A stretch of 64,000 bases of DNA from Caprella mutica (GCA_947561585.1 CANNZV010001123.1:204276-268275); one strand, 5' to 3'; shown: positions 36,540 through 50,790, counted from the first letter of the stretch. Notes: generated from the sequence alone by a model not told the origin. Numbers and translations: made by a program.

Positions 36540-36855
36540 TACATTTATTATCCTTATTTGGATGTGCACTAAATCTTAGACAAAATTGGGGTAATGAAAC
36601 AAATATTAAGTAAATGTTGTGGGAAATCAATATAGCTACTCATTATTGTAGAAATATTAATATATATCATGGTAGTAGGCATTTATGCCTAAATTTAAAT
36701 CATTATCAAAAAACAACATCATTTAAATCTCAAACAATACAGAAAACACAGTTTGTAATCAATGTAACCGATTTGTTGATAATCTAAACCTCACAGTAAA
36801 TCTTTGCCTTCCTGATTTACTTTTTCATTTATAATCATATATAATCTAATTGGGT
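36540..36855. other. AT-rich unique sequence
   Basis: Nothing recognised. Confidence 0.5.
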
Positions 36856-39800
36856 ATTATATTATAATAGAGTATTATTCTATAATAGAGTATTATCCTA
36901 TAATAGAGTATTATCCTATAATAGAGTATTATTCTATAATAGAGTATTATCCTATAATAGAGTATTATCCTATAATAGAGTATTATTCTATAATAGAGTA
37001 TTATCCTATAATAGAGTATTATCCTATAATAGAGTATTATCCTATAATAGAGTATTATTCTATAATAGAGTATTATCCTATAATAGAGTATTATCCTATA
37101 ATAGAGTATTATTCTATAATAGAGTATTATCCTATAATAGAGTATTATCCTATAATAGAGTATTATTCTATAATAGAGTATTATCCTATAATAGAGTATT
37201 ATCCTATAATAGAGTATTATCCTATAATAGAGTATTATTCTATAATAGAGTATTATCCTATAATAGAGTATTATCCTATAATAGAGTATTATTCTATAAT
37301 AGAGTATTATCCTATAATAGAGTATTATCCTATAATAGAGTATTATTCTATAATAGAGTATTATCCTATAATAGAGTATTATCCTATAATAGAGTATTAT
37401 TCTATAATAGAGTATTATCCTATAATAGAGTATTATCCTATAATAGAGTATTATTCTATAATAGAGTATTATCCTATAATAGAGTATTATCCTATAATAG
37501 AGTATTATCCTATAATAGAGTATTATCCTATAATAGAGTATTATTCTATAATAGAGTATTATCCTATAATAGAGTATTATCCTATAATAGAGTATTATTC
37601 TATAATAGAGTATTATCCTATAATAGAGTATTATCCTATAATAGAGTATTATCCTATAATAGAGTATTATCCTATAATAGAGTATTATCCTATAATAGAG
37701 TATTATTCTATAATAGAGTATTATCCTATAATAGAGTATTATCCTATAATAGAGTATTATCCTATAATAGAGTATTATTCTATAATAGAGTATTATCCTA
37801 TAATAGAGTATTATCCTATAATAGAGTATTATCCTATAATAGAGTATTATTCTATAATAGAGTATTATCCTATAATAGAGTATTATCCTATAATAGAGTA
37901 TTATTCTATAATAGAGTATTATCCTATAATAGAGTATTATTCTATAATAGAGTATTATCCTATAATAGAGTATTATCCTATAATAGAGTATTATTCTATA
38001 ATAGAGTATTATCCTATAATAGAGTATTATCCTATAATAGAGTATTATCCTATAATAGAGTATTATTCTATAATAGAGTATTATCCTATAATAGAGTATT
38101 ATCCTATAATAGAGTATTATTCTATAATAGAGTATTATTCTATAATAGAGTATTATCCTATAATAGAGTATTATCCTATAATAGAGTATTATTCTATAAT
38201 AGAGTATTATCCTATAATAGAGTATTATCCTATAATAGAGTATTATTCTATAATAGAGTATTATCCTATAATAGAGTATTATCCTATAATAGAGTATTAT
38301 TCTATAATAGAGTATTATCCTATAATAGAGTATTATCCTATAATAGAGTATTATCCTATAATAGAGTATTATCCTATAATAGAGTATTATCCTATAATAG
38401 AGTATTATTCTATAATAGAGTATTATCCTATAATAGAGTATTATCCTATAATAGAGTATTATTCTATAATAGAGTATTATCCTATAATAGAGTATTATCC
38501 TATAATAGAGTATTATCCTATAATAGAGTATTATCCTATAATAGAGTATTATCCTATAATAGAGTATTATTCTATAATAGAGTATTATCCTATAATAGAG
38601 TATTATCCTATAATAGAGTATTATCCTATAATAGAGTATTATTCTATAATAGAGTATTATCCTATAATAGAGTATTATCCTATAATAGAGTATTATTCTA
38701 TAATAGAGTATTATCCTATAATAGAGTATTATCCTATAATAGAGTATTATTCTATAATAGAGTATTATCCTATAATAGAGTATTATCCTATAATAGAGTA
38801 TTATTCTATAATAGAGTATTATCCTATAATAGAGTATTATCCTATAATAGAGTATTATTCTATAATATAGTATTATTCTATAATAGAGTATTATTCTATA
38901 ATAGAGTATTATCCTATAATAGAGTATTATCCTATAATAGAGTATTATCCTATAATAGAGTATTATTCTATAATAGAGTATTATCCTACAATGGAGTATT
39001 ATCATATAATAGAGTATTATCCTATAATAGAGTATTATCCTATAATAGAGTATTATTCTATAATAGAGTATTATCCTATAATAGAGTATTATTCTATAAT
39101 AAAGTATTATTCTATAATAAAGTATTATTCTATAATAGAGTATTATCCTACAATGGAGTATTATCATATAATAGAGTATTATTCTATAATAGAGTATTAT
39201 TCTATAATGGAGTATTATCCTATAATAGAGTATTATTCTATAATAGAGTATTATCCTATAATAGAGTATTATCCTATAATAGAGTATTATTCTATAATAG
39301 AGTATTATTCTATAATAGAGTATTATCCTATAATAGAGTATTATTCTATAATAGAGTATTATCCTATAATAGAGTATTATCCTATAATAGAGTATTATTC
39401 TATAATAAAGTATTATTCTATAATAAAGTATTATTCTATAATAGAGTATTATTCTATAATAGAGTATTATCCTATAATAGAGTATTATTCTATAATAGAG
39501 TATTATCCTATAATAGAGTATTATCCTATAATAGAGTATTATTCTATAATAGAGTATTATTCTATAATAGAGTATTATTCTATAATAGAGTATTATCCTA
39601 CAATGGAGTATTATCCTACAATGGAGTATTATCCTACAATGGAGTATTATCATATAATAGAGTATTATTCTATAATAGAGTATTATTCTATAATAGAGTA
39701 TTATCCTACAATGGAGTATTATCCTACAATGGAGTATTATCATATAATAGAGTATTATTCTATAATAGAGTATTATCCTATAATAGAGTATTATCTTATA

Positions 39801-40530
39801 ATAGAGTATTATCCTATAATAGAGTATTATTCTATAATAAAGTATTATTCTATAATAAAGTATTATTCTATAATAGAGTATTATTCTATAATAGAGTATT
39901 ATCCTACAATGGAGTATTATCATATAATAGAGTATTATCCTATAATAGAGTATTATTCTATAATAGAGTATTATCCTATAATAGAGTATTATTCTATAAT
40001 AGAGTATTATTCTATAATAGAGTATTATTCTATAATAGAGTATTATCCTACAATGGAGTATTATCCTACAATGGAGTATTATCATATAATAGAGTATTAT
40101 CCTACAATGGAGTATTATCATATAATAGAGTATTATCCTATAATAGAGTATTATTCTATAATAGAGTATTATCCTATAATAGAGTATTATTCTATAATAG
40201 AGTATTATTCTATAATAGAGTATTATTCTATAATAGAGTATTATCCTACAATGGAGTATTATCCTACAATGGAGTATTATCCTACAATGGAGTATTATCA
40301 TATAATAGAGTATTATTCTATAATAGAGTATTATCCTACAATGGAGTATTATCATATAATAGAGTATTATTCTATAATAGAGTATTATTCTATAATAGAG
40401 TATTATTCTATAATAGAGTATTATTCTATAATAAAGTATTATTCTATAATAGAGTATTATTCTATAATAAAGTATTATCCTATAATAGAGTATTATTCTA
40501 TAATAGAGTATTATTCTATAATAAAGTACC
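36856..40530. repeat. 18-bp AT-rich array (about 204 units)
   Basis: The unit is tataatagagtattatcc or ...tc. Each unit holds the near-palindrome ataata-gag-tattat. The cc/tc variants are arranged in short repeating patterns over the left two thirds. The right part (from about 38990) gains tacaatgga, catataat and ataaag variants in recurring blocks. One minus-strand frame is open for 1,169 codons and a plus frame for 536, from the period alone. Confidence 0.98.
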
Positions 40531-41940
40531 TATTATCTTATATTTGGTATAGGGTCTGGTGGAGAAGATTGCATAAACCCACTATAGGATTGAGGTTGTA
40601 ATTTTCATTTAAAAAATCTATATTGTAATTTCTTGTCATACTTGCATTTTTCATTTTAACTTCTGTAGTATGACTTTCACTTGTGCCAATTCATTTTTCA
40701 ATTCTGCCAATTCATTATTCACTTCTACCAACTTGACTTGGAAAAGATATAGTTATACCTCAATGTCAGGGCAAGAATTCTATTTCTATTGTTTAGTTTT
40801 AATTTATTTGATATTTCATATTTGAGCTGTTAAATTCAGTACTTCAAATTTTGGAATTATTTTGAGTTGCCAATTAGTTCATATCGGAAGGTACCGAATT
40901 TATCACCAGTATCGATCTGAACTGATTTGTTTAGTCGAGGCTGTTGATGGTGGAGAACTTAGGGTCCTTTCGGTAAGTTAAACTTTTCCTGTCTCTGTTC
41001 AGTATTTAAATTTCTGTTAGATTTAGCGAGTACTTATTGATTTGATAATTGTAATAGTTACTTCAGAAGTAGTTAATAGTACTTCTGACGGCAGTTATTC
41101 ACACCAAATACTCTGGAGTTGAGTATTGTGTAAGGTGTATGCCTGACACTAGCTACACTGTGAAGCAACCAGAATGCAATCCTCTGTATGAAGCAGTCCT
41201 ATCTCATTTACTATCTTTCTTGTCTTTAAATATTACTTAGTCCTAAATTCAATCGAAAAACATCAACTTCAATAATATAATGGTATTCAACTTATAAAAT
41301 CTTTTGTAATTAATTATTTTTCTTAAATTAAAAGTTTAGGATATATAATTTGCCTTTATTTCATCCATCCATTTGGTCACCCTAGGCGAATCTAAATTTT
41401 GAAAATTATGTACTGACACTCAAGGTCTATCGTTTTCTATGATTTAAACAAAGAAAACTACTCCATAACTCAGGAGTTCTACAACAATTAAAATCGTGAG
41501 TAGGCCTATGAATTGTCAGAAATTTCAAGCTACATTGGTTTGTCTTTTCTCCCATTGAATAAAATTTCCATAAACATGGTATAGGTAATGTTTTTCTTCA
41601 CATTGGAACTCATATCTATAAAAGAAATTGTAGAACAGTTAATCAAGAGATTAAATTGAAATGTCGAAACAAATATAACTGCAGTGCATCAAACTACTCA
41701 CGATTTAAATTGGAACAGCTAACGAAGAGAAGGTGCAGATGTGATGCTTTTTCAAATGAATTAAATTTCAGAATAGAAATTTATCATAGATTGAAATGAA
41801 AATGATTGCTCAGAGGTTCACAAGTAAACTAAATCAGGGAATAACAAACGTTCAATATTAGTAATGAGAATAAGAATTGCCAAGGTAACTCAGTGAAGAT
41901 AAAAGATTGATAAGAAGTCTGAAGGTGTGCTTTGGATGCA
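40531..41940. other. Unique AT-rich sequence between two arrays
   Basis: No gene recognised. A possible short plus-strand exon-like segment (about 40936-40973, donor gtaagtt) is discussed under rejected items. Confidence 0.5.
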
Positions 41941-41941
41941 G

Positions 41942-44900
41942 CGATAGGAATATATTCAACTATACCTTCGATAGGAATATATTGAACTATACCTTCGATA
42001 GGAATATATTGAACTATACCTTCGATAGGAATATATTGAACTATACCTTCGATAGGAATATATTCAACTATACCTTCGATAGGAATATATTGAACTATAC
42101 CTTCGATAGGAATATATTGAACTATACCTTCGATAGGAATATATTGAACTATACCTTCGATAGGAATATATTGAACTATACCTTCGATAGGAATATATTG
42201 AACTATACCTTCGATAGGAATATATTGAACTATACCTTCGATAGGAATATATTCAACTATACCTTCGATAGGAATATATTGAACTATACCTTCGATAGGA
42301 ATATATTGAACTATACCTTCGATAGGAATATATTGAACTATACCTTCGATAGGAATATATTGAACTATACCTTCGATAGGAATATATTGAACTATACCTT
42401 CGATAGGAATATATTGAACTATACCTTCGATAGGAATATATTGAACTATACCTTCGATAGGAATATATTGAACTATACCTTCGATAGGAATATATTGAAC
42501 TATACCTTCGATAGGAATATATTGAACTATACCTTCGATAGGAATATATTGAACTATACCTTCGATAGGAATATATTGAACTATACCTTCGATAGGAATA
42601 TATTCAACTATACCTTCGATAGGAATATATTCAACTATACCTTCGATAGGAATATATTGAACTATACCTTCGATAGGAATATATTGAACTATACCTTCGA
42701 TAGGAATATATTGAACTATACCTTCGATAGGAATATATTGAACTATACCTTCGATAGGAATATATTAAACTATACCTACGATAGGAATATATTGAACTAT
42801 ACCTTCGATAGGAATATATTGAACTATACCTTCGATAGGAATATATTCAACTATACCTTCGATAGGAATATATTGAACTATACCTTCGATAGGAATATAT
42901 TGAACTATACCTTCGATAGGAATATATTGAACTATACCTTCGATAGGAATATATTGAACTATACCTTCGATAGGAATATATTGAACTATACCTTCGATAG
43001 GAATATATTGAACTATACCTTCGATAGGAATATATTGAACTATACCTTCGATAGGAATATATTGAACTATACCTTCGATAGGAATATATTGAACTATACC
43101 TTCGATAGGAATATATTCAACTATACCTTCGATAGGAATATATTGAACTATACCTTCGATAGGAATATATTCAACTATACCTTCGATAGGAATATATTGA
43201 ACTATACCTTCGATAGGAATATATTGAACTATACCTTCGATAGGAATATATTGAACTATACCTTCGATAGGAATATATTGAACTATACCTTCGATAGGAA
43301 TATATTGAACTATACCTTCGATAGGAATATATTGAACTATACCTTCGATAGGAATATATTCAACTATACCTTCGATAGGAATATATTGAACTATACCTTC
43401 GATAGGAATATATTGAACTATACCTTCGATAGGAATATATTGAACTATACCTTCGATAGGAATATATTGAACTATACCTTCGATAGGAATATATTGAACT
43501 ATACCTTCGATAGGAATATATTGAACTATACCTTCGATAGGAATATATTGAACTATACCTTCGATAGGAATATATTGAACTATACCTTCGATAGGAATAT
43601 ATTGAACTATACCTTCGATAGGAATATATTGAACTATACCTTCGATAGGAATATATTGAACTATACCTTCGATAGGAATATATTGAACTATACCTTCGAT
43701 AGGAATATATTCAACTATACCTTCGATAGGAATATATTCAACTATACCTTCGATAGGAATATATTGAACTATACCTTCGATAGGAATATATTGAACTATA
43801 CCTTCGATAGGAATATATTGAACTATACCTTCGATAGGAATATATTGAACTATACCTTCGATAGGAATATATTAAACTATACCTACGATAGGAATATATT
43901 GAACTATACCTTCGATAGGAATATATTCAACTATACCTTCGATAGGAATATATTCAACTATACCTTCGATAGGAATATATTGAACTATACCTTCGATAGG
44001 AATATATTGAACTATACCTTCGATAGGAATATATTGAACTATACCTTCGATAGGAATATATTGAACTATACCTTCGATAGGAATATATTGAACTATACCT
44101 TCGATAGGAATATATTGAACTATACCTTCGATAGGAATATATTGAACTATACCTTCGATAGGAATATATTGAACTATACCTTCGATAGGAATATATTGAA
44201 CTATACCTTCGATAGGAATATATTCAACTATACCTTCGATAGGAATATATTGAACTATACCTTCGATAGGAATATATTGAACTATACCTTCGATAGGAAT
44301 ATATTCAACTATACCTTCGATAGGAATATATTCAACTATACCTTTGATAGGAATATATTGAACTATACCTTCGATAGGAATATATTGAACTATACCTTCG
44401 ATAGGAATATATTCAACTATACCTTCGATAGGAATATATTGAACTATACCTTTGATAGGAATATATTGAACTATACCTTCGATAGGAATATATTGAACTA
44501 TACCTTCGATAGGAATATATTCAACTATACCTTCGATAGGAATATATTGAACTATACCTTCGATAGGAATATATTCAACTATACCTTCGATAGGAATATA
44601 TTGAACTATACCTTCGATAGGAATATATTGAACTATACCTTCGATTGGAATATATTCAACTATACCTTCGATAGGAATATATTCAACTATACCTTCGATA
44701 GGAATATATTGAACTATACCTTCGATAGGAATATATTGAACTATACCTTCGATTGGAATATATTCAACTATACCTTCGATAGGAATATATTCAACTATAC
44801 CTTCGATAGGAATATATTGAACTATACCTTCGATAGGAATATATTGAACTATACCTTCGATAGGAATATATTGAACAATACCTTCGATTGGAATATATTC

Positions 44901-46203
44901 AACTATACCTTCGATAGGAATATATTCAACTATACCTTCGATAGGAATATATTGAACTATACCTTCGATAGGAATATATTGAACTATACCTTCGATAGGA
45001 ATATATTCAACTATATCTTCGATAGGAATATATTCAACTATACCTTCGATAGGAATATATTGAACTATACCTTCGATAGGAATATATTCAACTATACCTT
45101 CGATAGGAATATATTCAACTATACCTTCGATAGGAATATATTCAACTATACCTTCGATAGGAATATATTGAACTATACCTTCGATTGGAATATATTCAAC
45201 TATACCTTCGATAGGAATATATTCAACTATACCTTCGATAGGAATATATTGAACTATACCTTCGATAGGAATATATTGAACTATACCTTCGATAGGAATA
45301 TATTGAACTATACCTTCGATTGGAATATATTCAACTATACCTTCGATAGGAATATATTCAACTATACCTTCGATAGGAATATATTGAACTATACCTTCGA
45401 TAGGAATATATTGAACTATACCTTCGATAGGAATATATTCAACTATACCTTCGATAGGAATATATTGAACTATACCTTCGATAGGAATATATTGAACTAT
45501 ACCTTCGATAGGAATATATTGAACTATACCTTCGATAGGAATATATTCAACTATACCTTCGATAGGAATATATTCAACTATACCTTCGATAGGAATATAT
45601 TCAACTATACCTTCGATAGGAATATATTCAACTATACCTTCGATAGGAATATATCCAACTATACCTTCGATAGGAATATATTCAACTATACCTTCGATAG
45701 GAATATATTCAACTATACCTTCGATAGGAATATATTCAACTATACCTTCGATAGGAATATATTCAACTATACCTTCGATAGGAATATATTCAACTATACC
45801 TTCGATAGTAATATATTCAACTATACCTTCGATAGGAATATATTCAACTATACCTTCGATAGGAATATATTCAACTATACCTTCGATAGGAATATATTCA
45901 ACTATACCTTCGATAGGAATATATTCAACTATACCTTCGATAGGAATATATTCAACTATACCTTCGATAGGAATATATTGAACTATACCTTCGATAGGAA
46001 TATAATCAACTATACCTTCGATAGGAATATATTCAGCTATACCTTCGATAGGAATATGTTCAACTATACCTTCGATAGGAATATATTCAGCTATACCTTC
46101 GATAGGAATATGTTCAACTATACCTTCGATAGGAATATATTCAGCTATACCTTCGATAGGAATATGTTCAACTATACCTTCGATAGGAATATATTCAACT
46201 ATA
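41942..46203. repeat. 27-bp array (about 158 units)
   Basis: The unit is cgataggaatatattgaact plus atacctt, alternating g/c at the attGaac/attCaac site. The rare variant attaaac...cctacgat occurs at 42764 and 43871, 1,107 bp (41 units) apart with similar neighbours, so a block of about 41 units was duplicated. The last units form 54-bp doublets (ttcagc / gttcaac). The plus frame is open for 1,451 codons but begins at TTG, with no ATG. Confidence 0.98.
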
Positions 46204-46911
46204 GTGCATGGCGAAGATCACTGAACGATGAAGTGGTAAGAATTAGACCCAAGATATGGTAAATGAGAATTCTTATCGCAATCAGCAACAATTGCTGGAA
46301 TAGACTGATTTGCTCGCAAAAAACAATTTTATTGTTACCCAATTGTCCTGGGCCCAATTGTTGGCGGGCCCAATATGGTCTTCGGCCCAATTGTGGGTCC
46401 ACAGAAAAAAACTACTAAGTTATGGATGGGGCTCATTAGAGGGTAGGCATAGCTATACAATAAATTGAGTTAATGCCCAGGTGGTTACTGGTTAGTACTC
46501 ACTACTAGTGATTGGAACTAGTCAGTTCAGTATACAATACATAAGGATAATTTTTAATAAGCAAGACCAGCTCGCTATTATCATCATAGTACTATGTACG
46601 ATAACTATTTAATTATACTCTACAGTATCATCAGTAATATATGACTGTGCTAAAGAACAAGAAACACATAAACCTTCAAATTAGATCTTCCCTGAAATTT
46701 CATTCCGCCAATCGAAAAGATACAATAGTCCTTTATGACTCCATCTCCACATTTTGATGAGTTCTACCCTGTCTTTAATCACTAGTCAGTTTATATGAAT
46801 ATGTTTAGTGTGCCTAACAGACAATTTCTTGGAAAGAGTCATGGAGAACTGCAAGCAACTTCTGTTGTTATTTTCACGCTAGAGTATGTAAGTAAAATTG
46901 GAATTACTTAC
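46204..46911. other. Intergenic sequence with a short GC-rich repeat
   Basis: At 46335-46400 the string ggcccaattgt recurs four times, similar in style to the foldback ends but without an inverted partner. The rest is unremarkable. Confidence 0.5.
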
Positions 46912-46992
46912 CAGCTCTCCTAGATCTCTTAAATCACTCTCACACGCTATATCACTTTACTGGGTAATGACTTTATCACTCACAGTTTGAGG
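46912..46992 (-). other. Possible noncoding or terminal exon
   Basis: Flanked by a strong acceptor (ttatctcttcttctag) and donor (gtaagt) on the minus strand, 81 nt. All three frames contain stops, so it is noncoding or terminal. Joined to 47926-48180 it would add PSNCE and a stop. Transcript evidence is lacking. Confidence 0.3.
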
Positions 46993-47143
46993 CTAGAAGA
47001 AGAGATAAGGATATATTAATGCGATAAGACTCTTCTCATGACCTTGCAATGGTAGAAATGATTGGTAACAAACTGCATCAGAATCTATGAACTGAGAGGT
47101 GAAATGAAATGTTATTGGATAGAAAATGAATAGTGAGTGTTCT

Positions 47144-47330
47144 CTCTACTTCATTGAGATTATATATCTCAACATACTTTACAATTCTCAAAAAGTAACT
47201 TTTAACTCTCATAGTAATTTAACTCTACTTCATTGAGATTATATATCTCAACATACTTTACAATTCTCAAAAAGTAACTTTTAACTCTCATAGTAATTTA
47301 ACTCTACTTCATTGGGATTATATATCTTTT
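47144..47330. repeat. 79-bp tandem duplication (about 2.3 units)
   Basis: ctctacttcattgagattat recurs at 47144, 47223 and 47302. A diverged relative of the second half of the unit is at about 47768-47825. Confidence 0.95.
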
Positions 47331-47925
47331 ATCTATTCATTTAGATGAAACAATTAAATGCATAAGTAATTGATTATCTACTCCATCACTGCTGGTCCTG
47401 CTTCAGACCCTTTACCTGCCTTGTACAATGCACACTCTCGAGAAATTGTCGCGCATTTCCAATGATCCTAAAAGCGCACAGCGCATTCTCGAGATTATAC
47501 AAATAGGCAAATACACACAGAAAAAAGATTAGTTGAATCAAACCAAATTTGACTTGCTTTGACTTATTTGTAAAGTCTGATTCTGCCCCTACCTAGGATC
47601 TATAGTTAGAATCTATTTAAAAGTAGTTAAATTGACTTTAGTTGAAACCTAACGGTAGTTTTGACTCACGCATAAGCTTGAAAACACTCACAATAAGTTA
47701 ACTTATACACCAGATACATTGGATTAACAGTCTTTGGGAGTTACTACAATACACTCTGTCAGAGATGTTTCAACATACGTTAAATTTCTCAAAAAAGTAA
47801 CTTTTAACTCTCGTAGTAAGTTGATTCATCCATAAAATGAATTGAATTAACTAATGTTTGGTGACACACCAGGTCATAGTTATTTTAACACACGTGAAAA
47901 CATGAATGAAGTTCAACCAACTCAC

Positions 47926-48180
47926 GTAATAATTGGTAAAAAGCATAAATTGATGACCCATTAGATATGAGTAAACTTTTTTCTCTGTGTGGCGCGGAAC
48001 ACATGTTTGACGAAAATACTGACGATATGAATGTTAACATGATTGAATTGTCAACATCTAACATGATTTCAACATTCTTTGGCAATGTATCACTTGTTTC
48101 AATGAGGTTACTGAGTGCTGAGACAGTGTACAGATAAGGCGACTGATAAGGAGATAAGCGATAAACCAACACCGTCATAC
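47926..48180 (-). CDS. Candidate internal exon of unknown protein
   Basis: A 255-nt minus-strand open segment with acceptor tttttgcacatcttaag and donor GTGAGT (47925-47920). It encodes about 84 residues, including VYRLSPYQSPYLYTVSALSN and LPKNVEIMLDVDNS. The phase is 2 nt in and 1 nt out. No domain is recognised. The K-N-V-x-I pattern and hydrophobic spacing faintly recall NACHT exon 3, so a remnant of a related gene is possible. Nearby exons were not found apart from the doubtful 46912-46992. Confidence 0.45.
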
Positions 48181-48543
48181 CTTAAGATGTGCAAAAAATG
48201 ATTAGAGTCAACCCAGTCTGCAGAATATGGGACATTTTTTAGTATTATTTGAGTGAATAATTTGATCTCATTCTACTGAATTGTAGAATCTTCGCAGAAT
48301 TTCATTGATTTATTTTTTATGTTCATAGTTACCTTTGCAATGAATTCTTGATTTTAAATTCTGAATTTAAAAAAAAAAATTGTTTCCCATTTGAATGACT
48401 ATATTTTAATATAAATTTACTTAAATGCAAAAAGGTAAGAATCCTAGAAGTGGTTAGTAAAAAGTGTCTGCGAGAAATAAGATACGTGAAAAATATATTG
48501 TAGTTACCTGCATAATAGACGGCGAAAACAGCTTACCTGAAAA
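48181..48543. other. AT-rich unique sequence
   Basis: Nothing recognised. Confidence 0.5.
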
Positions 48544-48752
48544 CGATCAACGAATTTACCAAAGTTACAAAGAATTTACCAAAGTTACAACGAATTTACC
48601 AAAGTTACAACGAATTTACCAAAGTTACAACGAATTTACCAAAGTTACAACGAATTTACCAAAGTTACAACGAATTTACAAAAGTTACAACGAATTTACC
48701 AAAGTTACAACTAATTTACCAGAGTTACAACGAATTTATCAAAGTTACAACT
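48544..48752. repeat. 20-bp array (about 10 units)
   Basis: The unit is gaatttaccaaagttacaac, with few substitutions. Confidence 0.97.
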
Positions 48753-48910
48753 AAAACATCTGCTAAAGTCTCAGACCTTGTCAGGGGTCATGTATTTATA
48801 TATTTTTTCAAATAATTAATTATAATTATGTTCAAAAGTCTGATTACGATATTGGGAAATGAAATAAACTATTAATTCTTCAAAGGCAAATAATATTTTT
48901 TAACAATGGA
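48753..48910. other. Unique spacer
   Basis: Nothing recognised. Confidence 0.5.
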
Positions 48911-50130
48911 TCCTAGTAACTAATTTAAAAACCCTAACAACTAATCTAAAAACCCTAATAACTAATTTAAAATCCTAATAACTAATCTAAAAACCCTAAT
49001 AACTAAGTTAAATACCCTAATAAATAATTAAAAACCCTATTAACTAATTAAAAAACCCTATTAACTAATTTAAAAACCTTAATAACTATTTTAAAACCCT
49101 AATAAACAATTTAAAAACCCTAATAACTAATTTAAAAACCCTAATAAATTATTTAAAAACCCTAATAACTAATTTAAAAACACTAATAACTAATTTAAAA
49201 ACCCTAATAACTAATTAGAAAAGTCTAATAACTAATTTGAAAACCCTAATAACTAATTTGAAAACCGTAATGACTAATTTATAAACCCTAATAACTAATT
49301 CGAGAACCCTAATAACTAATTTGAGAACCCTAATAACTAATTTTAAAACCCTAATAACTAATTTGAAAAACCTAATAAAAATTTGAAAACCCTCATAACT
49401 AATTGAAAACCCTAATAACTAATTTGCAAACCCTAATAACTAATTTAAAAACCCTAATAACTAATTTGCAAACCCTTATAACTAATTTGAGAACCCTAAT
49501 AACTAATTTGAAAACTTTAATAACTAATCTAAAAACCCTAATAACTAATCTAAAAACCCTAATAACTAATTTGAAACCCTAATAACTAATTTAAAAACCC
49601 AAATGACTAATCTAAAAACCCTAATAACTAATTTGAAAACCCTAATAACAAATTTGCAAACCCTAATAACTAATTTGAAAACCCTAATAACTAATAAAAA
49701 ACCCCTAATAACTAATATGGAAAACCTAATAATAATTTGAAAACCCTAATAACTAATTTAAAAACCCTAATAGCTAATCTAAAATCCCAATAAATAATCT
49801 AAAAACCCTAATTACTAATTTAAATACCCGAATAATTGATTAAAAAACCCTATTAACTAATTAAAAAACCCTATTAACTAATTTAAAAACCCTTATAACT
49901 AATTTGGAAAACCCTTATAACTATTTACGAAACCCAAATAACTAAAGTAAAAACCCTAATAACTAATCTGAAAACCCTAATAACTAATCTGAAAACCATA
50001 ATAACTAATCTAAAAACCCTAATAACAAATCTAAAAACCCAAATAATTAATCTAAAAACCCTAATAACAAATCTGAAAACCCTAATAACTAATCTAAAAA
50101 CCCTAATAACAAATCTAAAAACCCTAAAAA
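48911..50130. repeat. Degenerate 19-20 bp array with ccctaa core
   Basis: About 62 units of aaaaccctaataactaattt with frequent single-base changes and indels. The aaccctaa core looks telomere-like, but the unit is far longer than the usual arthropod TTAGG repeat, so it is an interstitial minisatellite. Confidence 0.95.
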
Positions 50131-50359
50131 CTCTTTATAATTTCATGGTCTTATAAGAACTCTTTCCAATTGTTCTTTCTTCTCCTAATTTTTCCTTGTA
50201 GGATATTCTTCAAACAAACTGAGTAGGAGTCTGTGATCTTTTTCTATTTATTTTCAAATATACTTTTGCTTGCAATTTGTATTTAGTAAATTAATCACAA
50301 CGCTAAACAAGACACAAATTTTAATTCGGTGATAGACTGAAAATTATGCAATATACATA
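50131..50359. other. AT-rich unique sequence
   Basis: Nothing recognised. Confidence 0.5.
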
Positions 50360-50574
50360 CAGAGTGACGCACAGAAAAATGTACCGAACTTTTAATTCGT
50401 ATTTTTCATAAAGCTGTATTTATTTTTGAGAATTAGGTAAAAATTTATGAAAATTCAATTTTTTTTGGAGAAGGGTTCAACAAACAAAATGATAGCTGAA
50501 ATAAATCTGTACCTTCAACAGTTGTTGAAATATAAGAATTAAAAGTTCGGTATAGTTTTTTGTGAGCCACCCTG
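50360..50574. mobile_element. Mariner-type MITE (215 bp)
   Basis: Flanked by TA on both sides. The left end cagagtgacgcacagaaaaa and right end (inverted) cagggtggctcacaaaaaac continue inward to the shared taccgaacttttaattc, about 40-bp inverted repeats. The CAGGGTG-start is characteristic of mariner terminal repeats. No ORF. Confidence 0.85.
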
Positions 50575-50692
50575 TACAGTGTGTCCAATAAACTCTATCC
50601 ACTGCCTTTGAATATAAGTACCAGGGTATGTTTAGTTCACTAATTATAGCTTAGAGTTGCTATTACGTGTCTATGGTAGCAATAGTATGCAT

Positions 50693-50790
50693 AATAATAG
50701 AGGTTATTTAAACTCTGCGTTGAAGGTTTTTTCTGATATCTGGATATCTGAAAAAACCTTCAACGCAGAGTTTAAATAACCTCTATTATT
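50693..50790. repeat. Near-perfect 98-bp palindrome
   Basis: 48-bp arms with one mismatch and a 2-bp spacer; the arms start aataatagaggttatttaaa and the centre is gatatc-tg-gatatc. The direct repeat aatagtatgcat flanks the region at 50681-50692 and about 50826-50837. Confidence 0.95.

Noticed and set aside
36846..40355. 1,169-codon minus-strand ORF over the 18-bp array
   Set aside because: Same explanation; a 536-codon ORF exists on the other strand, and the composition is only Ile, Leu, Tyr, Arg and a few others.
40936..40973. 38-nt plus-strand exon with acceptor tgatttgtttag and donor gtaagtt
   Set aside because: Open but too short to judge, no neighbouring exon found, and no match to the missing INPP5E exons.
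41907..46262. 1,451-codon plus-strand ORF over the 27-bp array
   Set aside because: Starts at TTG, has no ATG near the start and consists almost wholly of a 9-residue repeat; a stop-free period divisible by three explains it.
48911..50130. True telomere tract
   Set aside because: The unit is 19-20 bp and degenerate; only the core resembles telomere sequence.
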